Assembly (NCBI GenBank): GCA_943787535.1
Contig: CALSMU010000010.1
Coordinates: 124,001 to 188,000 of the forward strand
Length of the DNA: 64,000 nt
Direction of reading: 5' to 3'
From: an uncultured Flavobacteriales bacterium
GTDB lineage: Bacteria; Bacteroidota; Bacteroidia; Flavobacteriales_D; Parvicellaceae
The notes below the pieces were generated by a model, which was given only the letters and a program-made list of their open reading frames with translations, made no database searches and was not told where the DNA came from. Shown in pieces: positions 18,177 through 28,000 of the stretch; position 1 is the first letter of the stretch; each line of letters starts with the position of its first letter. The position numbers were made by a program, and so were the translations under genes.

Positions 18177-19072
18177 AACTTGGCTCTAACTTTACGAGCT
18201 GTTTTTTTCTTCGCACGTCTGAAATTGTAAGATTTTCTGTAAAATGAATTTTGACCTCTTATTAAATAGCCGTAGGAAAAAGTGGTAAACATATAGTTGT
18301 CTTTATGGGTTGGATCACCTCTTTTTTGTCCAACATCAAAATTTGCTAAAAACTGTTCATCAGCGTTTGTTAATCCAGATTGATTGCCAATATTACCATC
18401 AAGTGGCCCCTGGGAAAAAACGGTACTGATGTCATCCAGGTAATCCGTAAAAGTAATAGTCCACGTAAAGTCCCATCCAAGTCGGTGTTTATTCTTATAA
18501 GTGAAAAATACACCAGCTCCAACTGGAATACCGATTTGCCATTTGCTATAATTTACTCCTTCAGTTTGAAGGGGTTGCAACGAGGTCCAAGAAGATCCAT
18601 CAAAGCTTCCTTTCGGGTTGTGGTTAAATCCACTAATTCCAAGATGCGCATAGGTTTTTAGGTCTAGCATGTACCTTCCTTTTCCTCCAATATCATTCGC
18701 TTCATAAATATAGTATTCAGCTTTGGCTGAAATTTCTAATATATTGTTTCGAAACCTTAAATTTCGGGTATTTCTTCCTTTGTTGGACGATAGAGCATCA
18801 TCACCTTTTATTCTGCCATAATTAATACTAAAATTGCCGGCTAATGTTGGTAGAAATTTATAACGAGCGTAACCACCAAACACCCATTGGGTTTGACTTA
18901 ATTTCATGTCCATTATGAAATCTCTTCTCGTTTTCTCCTGGCCTCCAATATCACCGAGGTAGTTTGTTGCACCCAACTTAATTCCATAATCAAAGTTGTA
19001 TTGCGAAGTGCTCAACAATACAATAACAGAAAAAAATGTCGTTAAAACTAGTCTAGTAATATTCATCAGCAC
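18173..19072 (-). CDS. porG: PorG-like T9SS outer-membrane protein (DUF6089)
   Basis: A 299-residue outer-membrane beta-barrel protein with a signal peptide (ITRLVLTTFFSVIVLLSTSQ). The pattern YDYGIKLGATNYLGDIGG-like start (here FDYGIKLGATNYLGDIGG), then alternating amphipathic strands such as WVFGGYARYKFLPTLAGNFS and KWQIGIPVGAGVFFTYKNKH, matches the DUF6089/PorG proteins that belong to the T9SS. This fits the many T9SS cargo genes in the window. An ATG two codons later (19066) is an alternative start. The C-terminal tail is rich in Arg and Lys, which is unusual for a barrel end. Confidence 0.8.
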   Translation of the reverse strand: MLMNITRLVLTTFFSVIVLLSTSQYNFDYGIKLGATNYLGDIGGQEKTRRDFIMDMKLSQTQWVFGGYARYKFLPTLAGNFSINYGRIKGDDALSSNKGRNTRNLRFRNNILEISAKAEYYIYEANDIGGKGRYMLDLKTYAHLGISGFNHNPKGSFDGSSWTSLQPLQTEGVNYSKWQIGIPVGAGVFFTYKNKHRLGWDFTWTITFTDYLDDISTVFSQGPLDGNIGNQSGLTNADEQFLANFDVGQKRGDPTHKDNYMFTTFSYGYLIRGQNSFYRKSYNFRRAKKKTARKVRAKF

Positions 19073-19334
19073 AAATATAAATATACATTATAAAGAAAAC
19101 AAGTTGAGATTGCGATATTGTATGGACAGTTTGTTTCGTAGGGTATTAAAAAAGATAGATTCCAGACCTTTTTTTACCCATGCTACTATTTTCTCATTTT
19201 CTCCGAATTAAAAAAGTACAAAACACCTGAATATTAATATGACGAAATGGTTTAAATGATAGAATTCTGTATTTTCGTTATTAATTAGCATTCACTTATT
19301 AAGTGTTTAACATTTTCGATTTAAATTGGCAGAA

Positions 19335-20288
19335 ATGAATAAAATAACAAAATTGTTTAACGTGAGATATCCTATTGTTCAGGGAGGGATGATATGGTGC
19401 AGTGGATGGGAATTAGCAAGTGCAGTAAGTAATTCAGGTGGTTTGGGTATAATTGGTTCCGGATCTATGTATCCTGAGGTTCTAAAAGACCATATTGTGA
19501 AATGTAAAAACGCTACGGATAATCCTTTTGCGGTGAATTTACCCATGTTATATCCAGATATTGAAAAACATGTTGAAACCATAATTGAATTGGAAGTGCC
19601 AATTGTTTTTACTTCAGCCGGTAATCCTAAAATTTGGACGAAACACCTACAAGATCACGGTATTGTAGTAGTGCACGTTGTTTCAAGTGTAAAGTTTGCA
19701 TTAAAAGCCGAAGCTGCAGGTGTTGATGCATTAGTGGTAGAAGGCTTTGAAGCAGGAGGACACAACGGAAGAGATGAAACAACCACCCTTTGTTTGATAC
19801 CAATGGTAGTTCAACAAGTTGATATACCTGTGCTTGCTGCGGGAGGAGTTGCTTCTGGTCATTCAATGTTAGCATGTATGGTTCTTGGAGCAGATGGTGT
19901 TCAAATGGGGTCTCGATTTGTTGCTTCTAAGGAATCTTCTGCACATATTAACTTTAAAAATGAAGTAGTAAAATCGCAAGAAGGAGACACTATATTGACT
20001 TTAAAAGAAATAACTCCGGTTCGCTTAATAAAAAATGAATTTTACGCTAGAATTGAAGAGAAATATAATGAAGGTGCTTCAATTGAAGAACTTAGGGCTT
20101 TATTAGGCAGAGGAAGAGCTAAGAAAGGCATGTTTGAAGGAGACTTGAAAGAAGGAGAGTTGGAAATTGGGCAGGTTTCCGGAACATTAAATGAGATAAA
20201 ACCTGCTGGTGAAATTGTTGAAGCAGTTATGCAGGAGTTTTATTTGGCTAGAGAGGAAATAAACGGCAAAAATCGGTTTAAAATTTAG
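19335..20288 (+). CDS. NAD(P)H-dependent flavin oxidoreductase (nitronate monooxygenase family)
   Basis: A 317-residue FMN-binding TIM-barrel protein of the 2-nitropropane dioxygenase/nitronate monooxygenase family, related to FabK. Motifs are YPIVQGGMIWCSG at the N-terminus, GGLGIIGSGSM, the catalytic-region GFEAGGHNGRDE (the His of AGGHNG) and AAGGVASGHSMLA and GADGVQMGSRFVAS for FMN phosphate binding. The ATG at 19335 matches the usual MNKITxLF start; a TTG three codons upstream is less likely. Physiological substrate unknown. The M16 peptidase pair follows nine bases later. Confidence 0.88.
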   Translation: MNKITKLFNVRYPIVQGGMIWCSGWELASAVSNSGGLGIIGSGSMYPEVLKDHIVKCKNATDNPFAVNLPMLYPDIEKHVETIIELEVPIVFTSAGNPKIWTKHLQDHGIVVVHVVSSVKFALKAEAAGVDALVVEGFEAGGHNGRDETTTLCLIPMVVQQVDIPVLAAGGVASGHSMLACMVLGADGVQMGSRFVASKESSAHINFKNEVVKSQEGDTILTLKEITPVRLIKNEFYARIEEKYNEGASIEELRALLGRGRAKKGMFEGDLKEGELEIGQVSGTLNEIKPAGEIVEAVMQEFYLAREEINGKNRFKI

Positions 20289-20297
20289 TTCAGGAGA

Positions 20298-21536
20298 ATG
20301 ATAAAATTTGAAAAATTTACCTTAGATAATGGATTAAGGGTATTGGTCCATCAAGATATAACTACTCCAATTGTAGCGTTTAATATTTTATATGATGTAG
20401 GGGCTAGAGATGAAGATGAGAGTAGAACAGGTTTTGCTCATTTATTTGAACACCTCATGTTTGGAGGGTCGGCAAATATTCCAAATTTTGATAGTCCATT
20501 GCAAAATGCGGGAGGTAGCAGCAATGCGTTTACTTCGAATGATGTGACGAATTATTATGATACACTCCCGGTTCAAAACCTAGAAACTGCATTTTGGTTA
20601 GAATCGGACCGGTTAAATCAGTTAGCTTTTACCGATAAAAGCCTAGAAGTTCAACGGAGTGTTGTGATTGAAGAGTTCAAACAAAACTATTTGAATCAAC
20701 CTTATGGTGATGTTTGGTTGTTATTAAGGCCATTGGCTTACAAGCATCATCCTTACAAATGGGCTACTATTGGTAAGGAAATCCAGCACATTGAAGATGC
20801 CACAATGGAGGATGTAAAAACATTTTTTTACAAACATTATACACCTCAAAATGGAATCTTATGTGTCGCAGGAAACGTAACTGTCGAGCAAGTAAAAGAA
20901 CTCTCTCAAAAATGGTTCGGACCAATTAAGCCTAGAGAAAACTATAGTAGAGAATTGCCTGTTGAGCCCAAACAGACAGAATTACGAAAGCTAGAGGTAG
21001 AGCGAGATGTTCCAACCGATGCTTTATACATGACTTTTCATATGGCAAGTCGAATGGATAAAAGTTTTTATTTGGCCGATATGTTGTCTGATGTTTTATC
21101 TAGAGGAAAATCTTCTCGATTTACAAAACGATTAGTTTTGGAAAAACATTTGTTTACGGAGCTAGATGCATTTATCACGGGTAGTTCTGATGCTGGTTTA
21201 TTTGTAGTAAGCGGTAAGCCTATGGAAGGTGTTTCATTAGAAAAAGCATATGCAGAAGTTCGCTTAGAGCTTGAAATTTTACAAAAAGAATTAATAACAG
21301 AGTATGAACTTCAAAAAATCAAAAATAAAATGGAGTCAATTAATGTTTTTGGAGAAATGAGTGTTTTAAACAAGGCAATGAACTTATGTTCGTTTGAATT
21401 GCTAGGAGATGCAGGAAGGATAAATCAACAAATGGATAATTATGTAAATATAACACCAAAAGATTTGCAGGAAGAGGCCAAGGAAATTTTTAAAGAAGAA
21501 AACAGTAGTGTGTTATTTTATAAAGCAAAGAAATAA
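20298..21536 (+). CDS. M16-family zinc peptidase, catalytic subunit
   Basis: A 412-residue M16 (pitrilysin/MPP-like) protein. The inverted zinc motif HxxEH is present as HLFEH at residues 48-52, with the third ligand probably in IEEFKQNYLNQPYG near residue 130. No signal peptide is visible, unlike many periplasmic homologues. It overlaps by one base the start of a second M16 gene that lacks the zinc motif, as in heterodimeric M16B enzymes in which one subunit is catalytic and the other structural. Substrate unknown. Confidence 0.92.
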   Translation: MIKFEKFTLDNGLRVLVHQDITTPIVAFNILYDVGARDEDESRTGFAHLFEHLMFGGSANIPNFDSPLQNAGGSSNAFTSNDVTNYYDTLPVQNLETAFWLESDRLNQLAFTDKSLEVQRSVVIEEFKQNYLNQPYGDVWLLLRPLAYKHHPYKWATIGKEIQHIEDATMEDVKTFFYKHYTPQNGILCVAGNVTVEQVKELSQKWFGPIKPRENYSRELPVEPKQTELRKLEVERDVPTDALYMTFHMASRMDKSFYLADMLSDVLSRGKSSRFTKRLVLEKHLFTELDAFITGSSDAGLFVVSGKPMEGVSLEKAYAEVRLELEILQKELITEYELQKIKNKMESINVFGEMSVLNKAMNLCSFELLGDAGRINQQMDNYVNITPKDLQEEAKEIFKEENSSVLFYKAKK

Positions 21537-22807
21537 TGTTGGATAGAGTTACAGCACCAGAGACAAAGGCAACAGAAAAGGTGTCTTATATCGAACCGGA
21601 AGTTAGGACATTAAGTAATGGAATGAAAATTCTAGGGTTTAATATTGGAAGTCAGGAAGTTATTCAATTGGAATTCAATTTTCATGCAGGTTCTAAATAC
21701 CAAGAGAAAAGCTTAATAGCTAGATATGTGAGTAAAATGATAGGAGAGGCTTCATCCAATTATGTCTCTGGAGAAATAATGGATAAGATTGATTATTATG
21801 GGGCTTTTTTGCAGTCCGACTCTGATAGAGATATGTCTCATGTTACTTTGTTTACTATTCAAAAACAATTAAAACATATATTGCCGGTTTTTGCTGAAGC
21901 ACTTTTGAACCCTACTTTCCCCGAAAGAGAATTGAATATCCACTTAAAAAATGGCAAGCAAAATTTTAAAGTCGAAAATGAAAAGGTGGGCTACAGGTGT
22001 CGGCAGCTTTTTACAGAATTACTATTTAAAAACCATGCTTACGGAAAGTTTGCTGATGAAACTGCTTATGATGAGCTAAGTGCATCTATGTTAATTGATT
22101 ATTATAAAAAAATGTATTCTGCAAGTAATGGATTAATTGTAGTTGCAGGAAAATTTGATGATTCACTATATAATCAGCTTGAAAAGGAATTCGGGGCTAT
22201 TCCTATTGGTGAAAATAAAAGAAACTCGCAAAAAGTGATATTTTCCAAGGCAGAAAAAGTTTACGAAGAAAAGCTAGGAGCAATTCAATCAGGGATTAGA
22301 ATTGGCAAAGTATTGAATGTAATATATGGTTCGGATGAGTTTTTTAAACTACAAATTATAAACACGGTTTTGGGTGGTTATTTCGGGTCACGTCTAATGT
22401 CTAATATTAGAGAGGATAAAGGATATACCTATGGAATTGGTTCTGCAGTTGTCTCTATGGAAGATGCAATTTTCTTTTTTATTTCTGCAGAAGTTGGAGC
22501 AGATGTAACTAATGAAACGTTGCAGGAGGTGTATTTTGAATTGAACAGATTGTGTAATGATTTGGTTTCTAAAGAAGAATTGGTGATGGTTAAAAATTAT
22601 ATGCTAGGATCTATGTTAAAAAGCTCCGATGGGCCATTTTCAATGGCGGATAAATATAAATCGGTCTATTTTAAAGGTGAAGATTTAAGTTTTTATGATC
22701 GCTACATTTCAATGATAAATAAGGTAACATCAGAGGAGTTAATTACTGTTGCAAAAAAATATTTTAATCCGAAGGAAATGTTGGAAGTTGTTGTTGGTAA
22801 AAAGTAA
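21536..22807 (+). CDS. M16-family peptidase, non-catalytic partner subunit
   Basis: A 423-residue M16-like protein. At the place of HxxEH the sequence reads ARYVSKMIGEASSN, so no zinc site is visible. The C-terminal signature RxxxxYxY-like segment is kept as LMSNIREDKGYTYGIGSAV, which supplies substrate-binding residues to the partner in M16B heterodimers. It starts on the last base of the catalytic-subunit stop codon, indicating coupled translation and a fixed ratio of the two chains. Confidence 0.9.
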   Translation: MLDRVTAPETKATEKVSYIEPEVRTLSNGMKILGFNIGSQEVIQLEFNFHAGSKYQEKSLIARYVSKMIGEASSNYVSGEIMDKIDYYGAFLQSDSDRDMSHVTLFTIQKQLKHILPVFAEALLNPTFPERELNIHLKNGKQNFKVENEKVGYRCRQLFTELLFKNHAYGKFADETAYDELSASMLIDYYKKMYSASNGLIVVAGKFDDSLYNQLEKEFGAIPIGENKRNSQKVIFSKAEKVYEEKLGAIQSGIRIGKVLNVIYGSDEFFKLQIINTVLGGYFGSRLMSNIREDKGYTYGIGSAVVSMEDAIFFFISAEVGADVTNETLQEVYFELNRLCNDLVSKEELVMVKNYMLGSMLKSSDGPFSMADKYKSVYFKGEDLSFYDRYISMINKVTSEELITVAKKYFNPKEMLEVVVGKK

Positions 22808-22933
22808 TTAGTGCTTCAAACAATCTTTTAAAATCAAAATGGATTAACACATAACATTTGCTCTATAAATGCGTTAAAGGATTCATAAATTGTTTTGAGA
22901 ATAGAAAAACATATTCATAACAGAGATGCCGGA

Positions 22934-24967
22934 ATGAAAGAGTTAAAACGTTTTATTTCGGTGATTTTCTTTCTAGGTGTTTCATTAATGTCTTCTGGGC
23001 AGGTTGCCTCTCCTGAAGTAAAGTGCCTTTCCATTAATACTGCTGGTGATGTAACTATTACTTGGATTCCAGCCAGCGACCCTTCAGGCGTTTTTGTTGA
23101 GTATAGAGTTTATGCAGATAATGGCGGAGGTTTTATTCAGGTAGGAACGGAATCTGTTTTGGGGGTGAATTCTTTTAATCACCTGGGGGCAAATGCAAAT
23201 GTTAACTCAATAAAATACTTTGTAACAAGTTTTTCTATTACGGAATCGGTAACGCAAGATACGCTATCAACTATTTTTTTATCGGTTAATAACCCCGGAG
23301 ATGGAACGGCTTTACTGAGTTGGAATGGAATGTCAACCCCAGCATTAATGACTGCAAACAGCTGGTATATGATTTACCAGGAATACCCGGTGAATGTCTG
23401 GACATTAATTGATTCTACTCAGCACGGAGTCGAAAGTTACCGGGATACGATAACGTTATGTAGTGAAACAATAAACTACAGAATTGAGTTAGCAGATAAT
23501 TCTGGATGTAATTCAGTATCTAATATTGATGGTGATATACTTCAAGATTTGATGCCGCCAGATGCTCCCGTTATAGATTGGGTTACAGTTGATACTGCTA
23601 CTGGTGATGCTATAATTAACTGGACCGAAAGTAATGCGATTGATGCTTCTGGTTACATAATTTTAGAATTTATATCTGGTGGTTGGATAATTATAGATAC
23701 GGTTTACGGATATACCAATACGAATTATGCGAACACAAATTCTTTCGTTGATTTTCAGTCAGAGAATTATGGCGTAGCTGCTTTTGATAGTTGTTCTAAT
23801 ACGAGTCCAATGGGGGTGCCTCAGAATTCTATTTACGCGTCTACATCTTTGGATGTTTGTGAGAAAGCAGTCACTATTACATGGAATGCTTACCAAAATT
23901 GGAATACAGGAGTGCTCCGATATGAAGTATATGCATCCGATGGAGGAGCATATACCCTAATTAGTTCATTAGGGAGTTCAGCAACATCTTATGTGCATAC
24001 GGATGTTCTTGCAAACACATTGTATTGCTACGTAATAAGAGCTGTTAATGTAGGGGAGACATCTAGTTCTATTTCTAATAAAGTGTGCAGATTTGTAAGT
24101 CAGCCACCCTCACCTCAATTTGCTTATCTGCAAACAGCTACCGTAGTTAGCGATGATGAAATAGAGGTTCGTTTTCACCCTGATGTTTCAGCAATTGTAA
24201 ATTCTTATACATTAGAAAGGACGAATGATTTATCCAATCCGTTTGATGCTGTTTCTGTATCTACAGGAGGTGGTGATCCAATTGTTTTTGCTGATTATGA
24301 TGTAACTACTGATAATCAGAGTTACTACTATCAAGTTGTATTGGAAGATAGTTGTGGCAGAAGTTCCTTGATTTCTAATATAGGGAGGTCGATGCTATTG
24401 ACCGTTACCGAGAATAAAACAACTTTAGTGAATCTTTTGCAATGGACTAAATACGAAAATTGGGATGGAAGTATCATGGAGTATAGGATTTATCGTTCCG
24501 TAAATGGAGTCTACGATTTAAGCCCAATTGCAACGGTTCCTTCTAATCAATCATTTTATCAAGATAACATAGAAGCCTTGGTAACCAGCAAAATTAACGG
24601 TGAATTTTGTTATTATATAGAAGCAGTTGAAAATAGCAATAATTACGGAATCGCAGAAACTAGTTTGTCGAATAGAAGTTGCGTGAATCATACACCTATA
24701 GTTTACCTGCCAAATGGGCTTTTCATAGGAGGTATAAACAATACATGGAAGCCCGTAGTAAGTTTAATAGATTTTAGTTCTTACGATCTTAAAGTGGTTG
24801 GACGACAAGGCCATATTGTTTTTAGTTCTTCCGATGCAAGCCAAGTGTGGGATGGGAAATATAAAGGAGAGTATGTTCCAATTGATGTTTATGTTTACCA
24901 ATTAACCTTTGTCGATGCGGAAGGTCAATTCTACGAATTTAGTGGTCATATTACAGTGGTGAGGTAG
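22934..24967 (+). CDS. Secreted FN3-type protein with CHU_C (gliding-associated) C-terminal domain
   Basis: About 677 residues from the ATG at 22934, which gives a signal peptide (MKELKRFISVIFFLGVSLMS, then SGQ); a TTG extension to 22895 is unlikely. The body is a string of fibronectin type III-like domains (for example GDVTITWIPASDPSGVFVEYRVY, KAVTITWNAYQNWNTGVLRYEVY and LVNLLQWTKYENWDGSIMEYRIY). The last about 90 residues (YLPNGLFIGGINNTWKP to YEFSGHITVVR, with WDGKYKGEYVP) form a CHU_C type B T9SS sorting domain. Predicted cell-surface protein, function unknown. It is convergent with the giant adhesin gene. Confidence 0.85.
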   Translation: MKELKRFISVIFFLGVSLMSSGQVASPEVKCLSINTAGDVTITWIPASDPSGVFVEYRVYADNGGGFIQVGTESVLGVNSFNHLGANANVNSIKYFVTSFSITESVTQDTLSTIFLSVNNPGDGTALLSWNGMSTPALMTANSWYMIYQEYPVNVWTLIDSTQHGVESYRDTITLCSETINYRIELADNSGCNSVSNIDGDILQDLMPPDAPVIDWVTVDTATGDAIINWTESNAIDASGYIILEFISGGWIIIDTVYGYTNTNYANTNSFVDFQSENYGVAAFDSCSNTSPMGVPQNSIYASTSLDVCEKAVTITWNAYQNWNTGVLRYEVYASDGGAYTLISSLGSSATSYVHTDVLANTLYCYVIRAVNVGETSSSISNKVCRFVSQPPSPQFAYLQTATVVSDDEIEVRFHPDVSAIVNSYTLERTNDLSNPFDAVSVSTGGGDPIVFADYDVTTDNQSYYYQVVLEDSCGRSSLISNIGRSMLLTVTENKTTLVNLLQWTKYENWDGSIMEYRIYRSVNGVYDLSPIATVPSNQSFYQDNIEALVTSKINGEFCYYIEAVENSNNYGIAETSLSNRSCVNHTPIVYLPNGLFIGGINNTWKPVVSLIDFSSYDLKVVGRQGHIVFSSSDASQVWDGKYKGEYVPIDVYVYQLTFVDAEGQFYEFSGHITVVR

Positions 24968-25050
24968 TTAACTATACAAGTTTCCGAATTTAGGATGGTA
25001 CTCTTTCAAGAAAAACATATAAGATGCTTTTTGTTGCATTTATTGTGAGA

Positions 25051-28000
25051 CTACCTAAAAATAGCTACCGGTCCAGACTTTTTAATTCCATTAATTTCAA
25101 CTACGAAGAAGTAAGTTCCTTCCGGTACAGCTAGTCCAACATTTGTGTATCCGTCCCATTTGGTATTTCCTCCAGTCGAAATAAATATTATCTGCCCCCA
25201 TCGATTGTATATTTTTAGGTCTGAACATTCATTTAATTTCCCCGAAACCTCTACGGCAAAAATATCGTTTTCTCCATCTCCATTAGGAGTAAATACGTTT
25301 GGAATAAAAATATCAAAGTAATCCTCAAAATCTAAAGCAGTTCCAGAAAATGTAGCATTGTCAATACATCCATTTGTATTGGTTACAGTTAATGCAGCTG
25401 TAAAATCTTCTCCGTAAGGGAAAGCATGAGTTGGACTTTCATCAGTGGTGGTTTCACCATCTCCAAATAGCCAATCAAAGCTAAAGCCATCAATAGATGT
25501 GTTGGTGAATTTTACAACTACACCCTCGCAACCGGCTTCAATTTCAGAAGTGAAAGAGGCACTAGGAGCGCTTAGGACAGTAATTATTACCGAATCTTGA
25601 TCCGAACAACCTTGTACATCGGACACAGAGACATAGTAGGTTATATCTTCTTGTGCAGTTGAGAAAGGATTTGCAATGTTTGGATTTGACAAATAGGTGC
25701 TTGGTGTCCAGGAATAAACGCTTCCAATTGATCCAAAAACATTCATTTGCACGCTGTCTTCTAGGCAAATAGTTTGGTCCGATATGGCTTCAATAATAAA
25801 AACACTAACAATTATCGAATCCGTATTTACACATGTGTTTGAATCCGTAACGGTTACAATAAATTCCATAGTAGTATCCGGTGTTGCATTTGGATTAAAA
25901 ATTAAATTATCATTTAAAAATGATCCATTTGTCCAGTTGTAAGATTCTCCTCCAGTAGCGGTTAATTGGATAGTATCTCCAATGCATATATCGACATTGT
26001 TTCCAGCACTTGCAGTAGGAAGAGGATTAATAATTACAGATACCGTATCAGAGTTCATACAGCCATTAACATCGGTTCCCGTTACAAAATACTCCATGGT
26101 GTCATTTATCGAAACTGTTGGGTTGAAGCTCGTATCATTTGAAAGTCCCGTTTCGGGAGTCCATAAATAGCTGTCTCCGCCAGTAACTAGCAATTGAGTT
26201 GTATCTCCAATGCAAATTTGAATATCACTTCCTGCACTAATATTAGGAAGGGTATTGACAGTTACAATAACTGTATCGGTATCGGTGCAGCCGTTTAGGT
26301 CTGTAATTAACACTACATAATTTGTTGTCACAGTTGAAGTTGCCCAAGGATCTGCAATATTCGGGTCACTTAAATCGGTGATTGGTGCCCAAACATAGGT
26401 ATCGCCACCGGTAGCATTTAATTGTGTAGAATCACCATTACAAATGGTTACATCTGCAACCGCATCACCAATAGGTAATTCGTTAACTGTAACCACAATA
26501 GAGTCTGACCGAACACATCCGTTAGTATCGGTTACAGTTGCAATGTATTCCGTAGTTATTATTGGAAACGCTTGTGTCATATCATTTAATGAATTGGATA
26601 AGCTGTCTGTGGGTGACCAACTATAGTTTAAGCCACCAGTTGCTGTCAAGGTGGTTGTGTCCCCAATACAAATAGCAACATCACTTCCTGCAAAAGCACT
26701 TGGTAGAGGATTTACGATTACGGAAACAGTGTCGGAACTTGCACAACCATTTATGTCTGTAGCATTAACAATGTATTCAGTTGTGTCTGTCGGAAATGCC
26801 ATAGGGTTTTCAATTGTGTCATCTGTTAAGGTATTGCTAGGTGTCCACAAATAACTTACACCTCCGCTGGCTAGCAGCTGTGCTGAATCGTAAATGCAAA
26901 TTTGAACATCATTTCCAGCATCAATAATAGGGAGTATATTTACATTTACGATAACAGAATCCAAACCAGAACATGTGTCGTTGGTTGTTATAACATAAAA
27001 TGTAGTTGTTACCGAAGGAAATACATTGGGGTTTGATACAGAAGGGTCTACTATTAAACTTGCCGGACTCCATGCATAAGTCGTTCCGCCTATTGCAGTA
27101 GGGTTTCCTCCAATAATTACTGAGTCACCAAAACAAATGGTTGTATCGTTACCGGCATCAGTTGGTACATTTTGATTTACATACACAGTCATAGTATCGG
27201 TTAACGTACATAAATTAATGTCAGTTACGGTTAGAATATAAGCTATCGTGTCGGGAGGTGTGGAAATTGGGGTGTAAATATTAGGGTCAGACAATCCAGA
27301 TATTGGGGACCATACTGGTGTGTCAGTACCAGAGCCATTTAGTTGGATGTTATCTCCCGGACAAACCCATAAGTCCTCTCCTGCATCAACTATGGGTAAT
27401 GGGTTAACCGTTACAATAATAGAGTCAGCATCAGTACAGCCTAAACCATCTGCTCCTGTAACAATATATTCCGTGGTATTGCTTGGATAAACAAAAGGGT
27501 TTGCAATATTGATATCGGTAATTGAATCAGCAGGTGTCCATAAATATACAGTAGCTCCCGATGCATTTAATTCAATAGAAGCTCCTGCACAAATTGAAAC
27601 ATCTAAACCAGCTTCAACAGTGGTAAGAGCATTAACTGTAACGATAATTTGCGCTGTATCTCTACAAGACTCAGCAGTGCCGTATACAAAATAGGTTTCT
27701 GTGATAGCTGGCGAAGCAGTTGGGTCTGGTAGAGTTGAGTCATTCAAAGTAGTTGCAGGTTCCCAGGCATATGTAGTTGCTCCAGAAGCTGATAAGTTAG
27801 CAGAATCTCCTAGACATATTGTGGTGTCGCTGCTAGTCGTTAATGTAAATGCTTGGTCGATAGTTACCTCCATGGTGTCAGTTATGCTACACCCGAATCC
27901 ATCTATCACCGTCAATATATATTCAGTCGTAACATTTGGTGAGGCAAATGGGTCTAATATATTGGGATCACTCAGTTCACCAGGAGGAGTCCATGTTCCT

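Noticed and set aside
18996-19211. Plus-strand 71-residue frame upstream of the flavin oxidoreductase
   Set aside because: It overlaps the porG signal-peptide region in antisense and shows no conserved features.
19300-19325. Short inverted repeat CACTTATTAAGTG before the flavin oxidoreductase
   Set aside because: Only about six paired bases per arm in an AT-rich context; not enough to call an operator.
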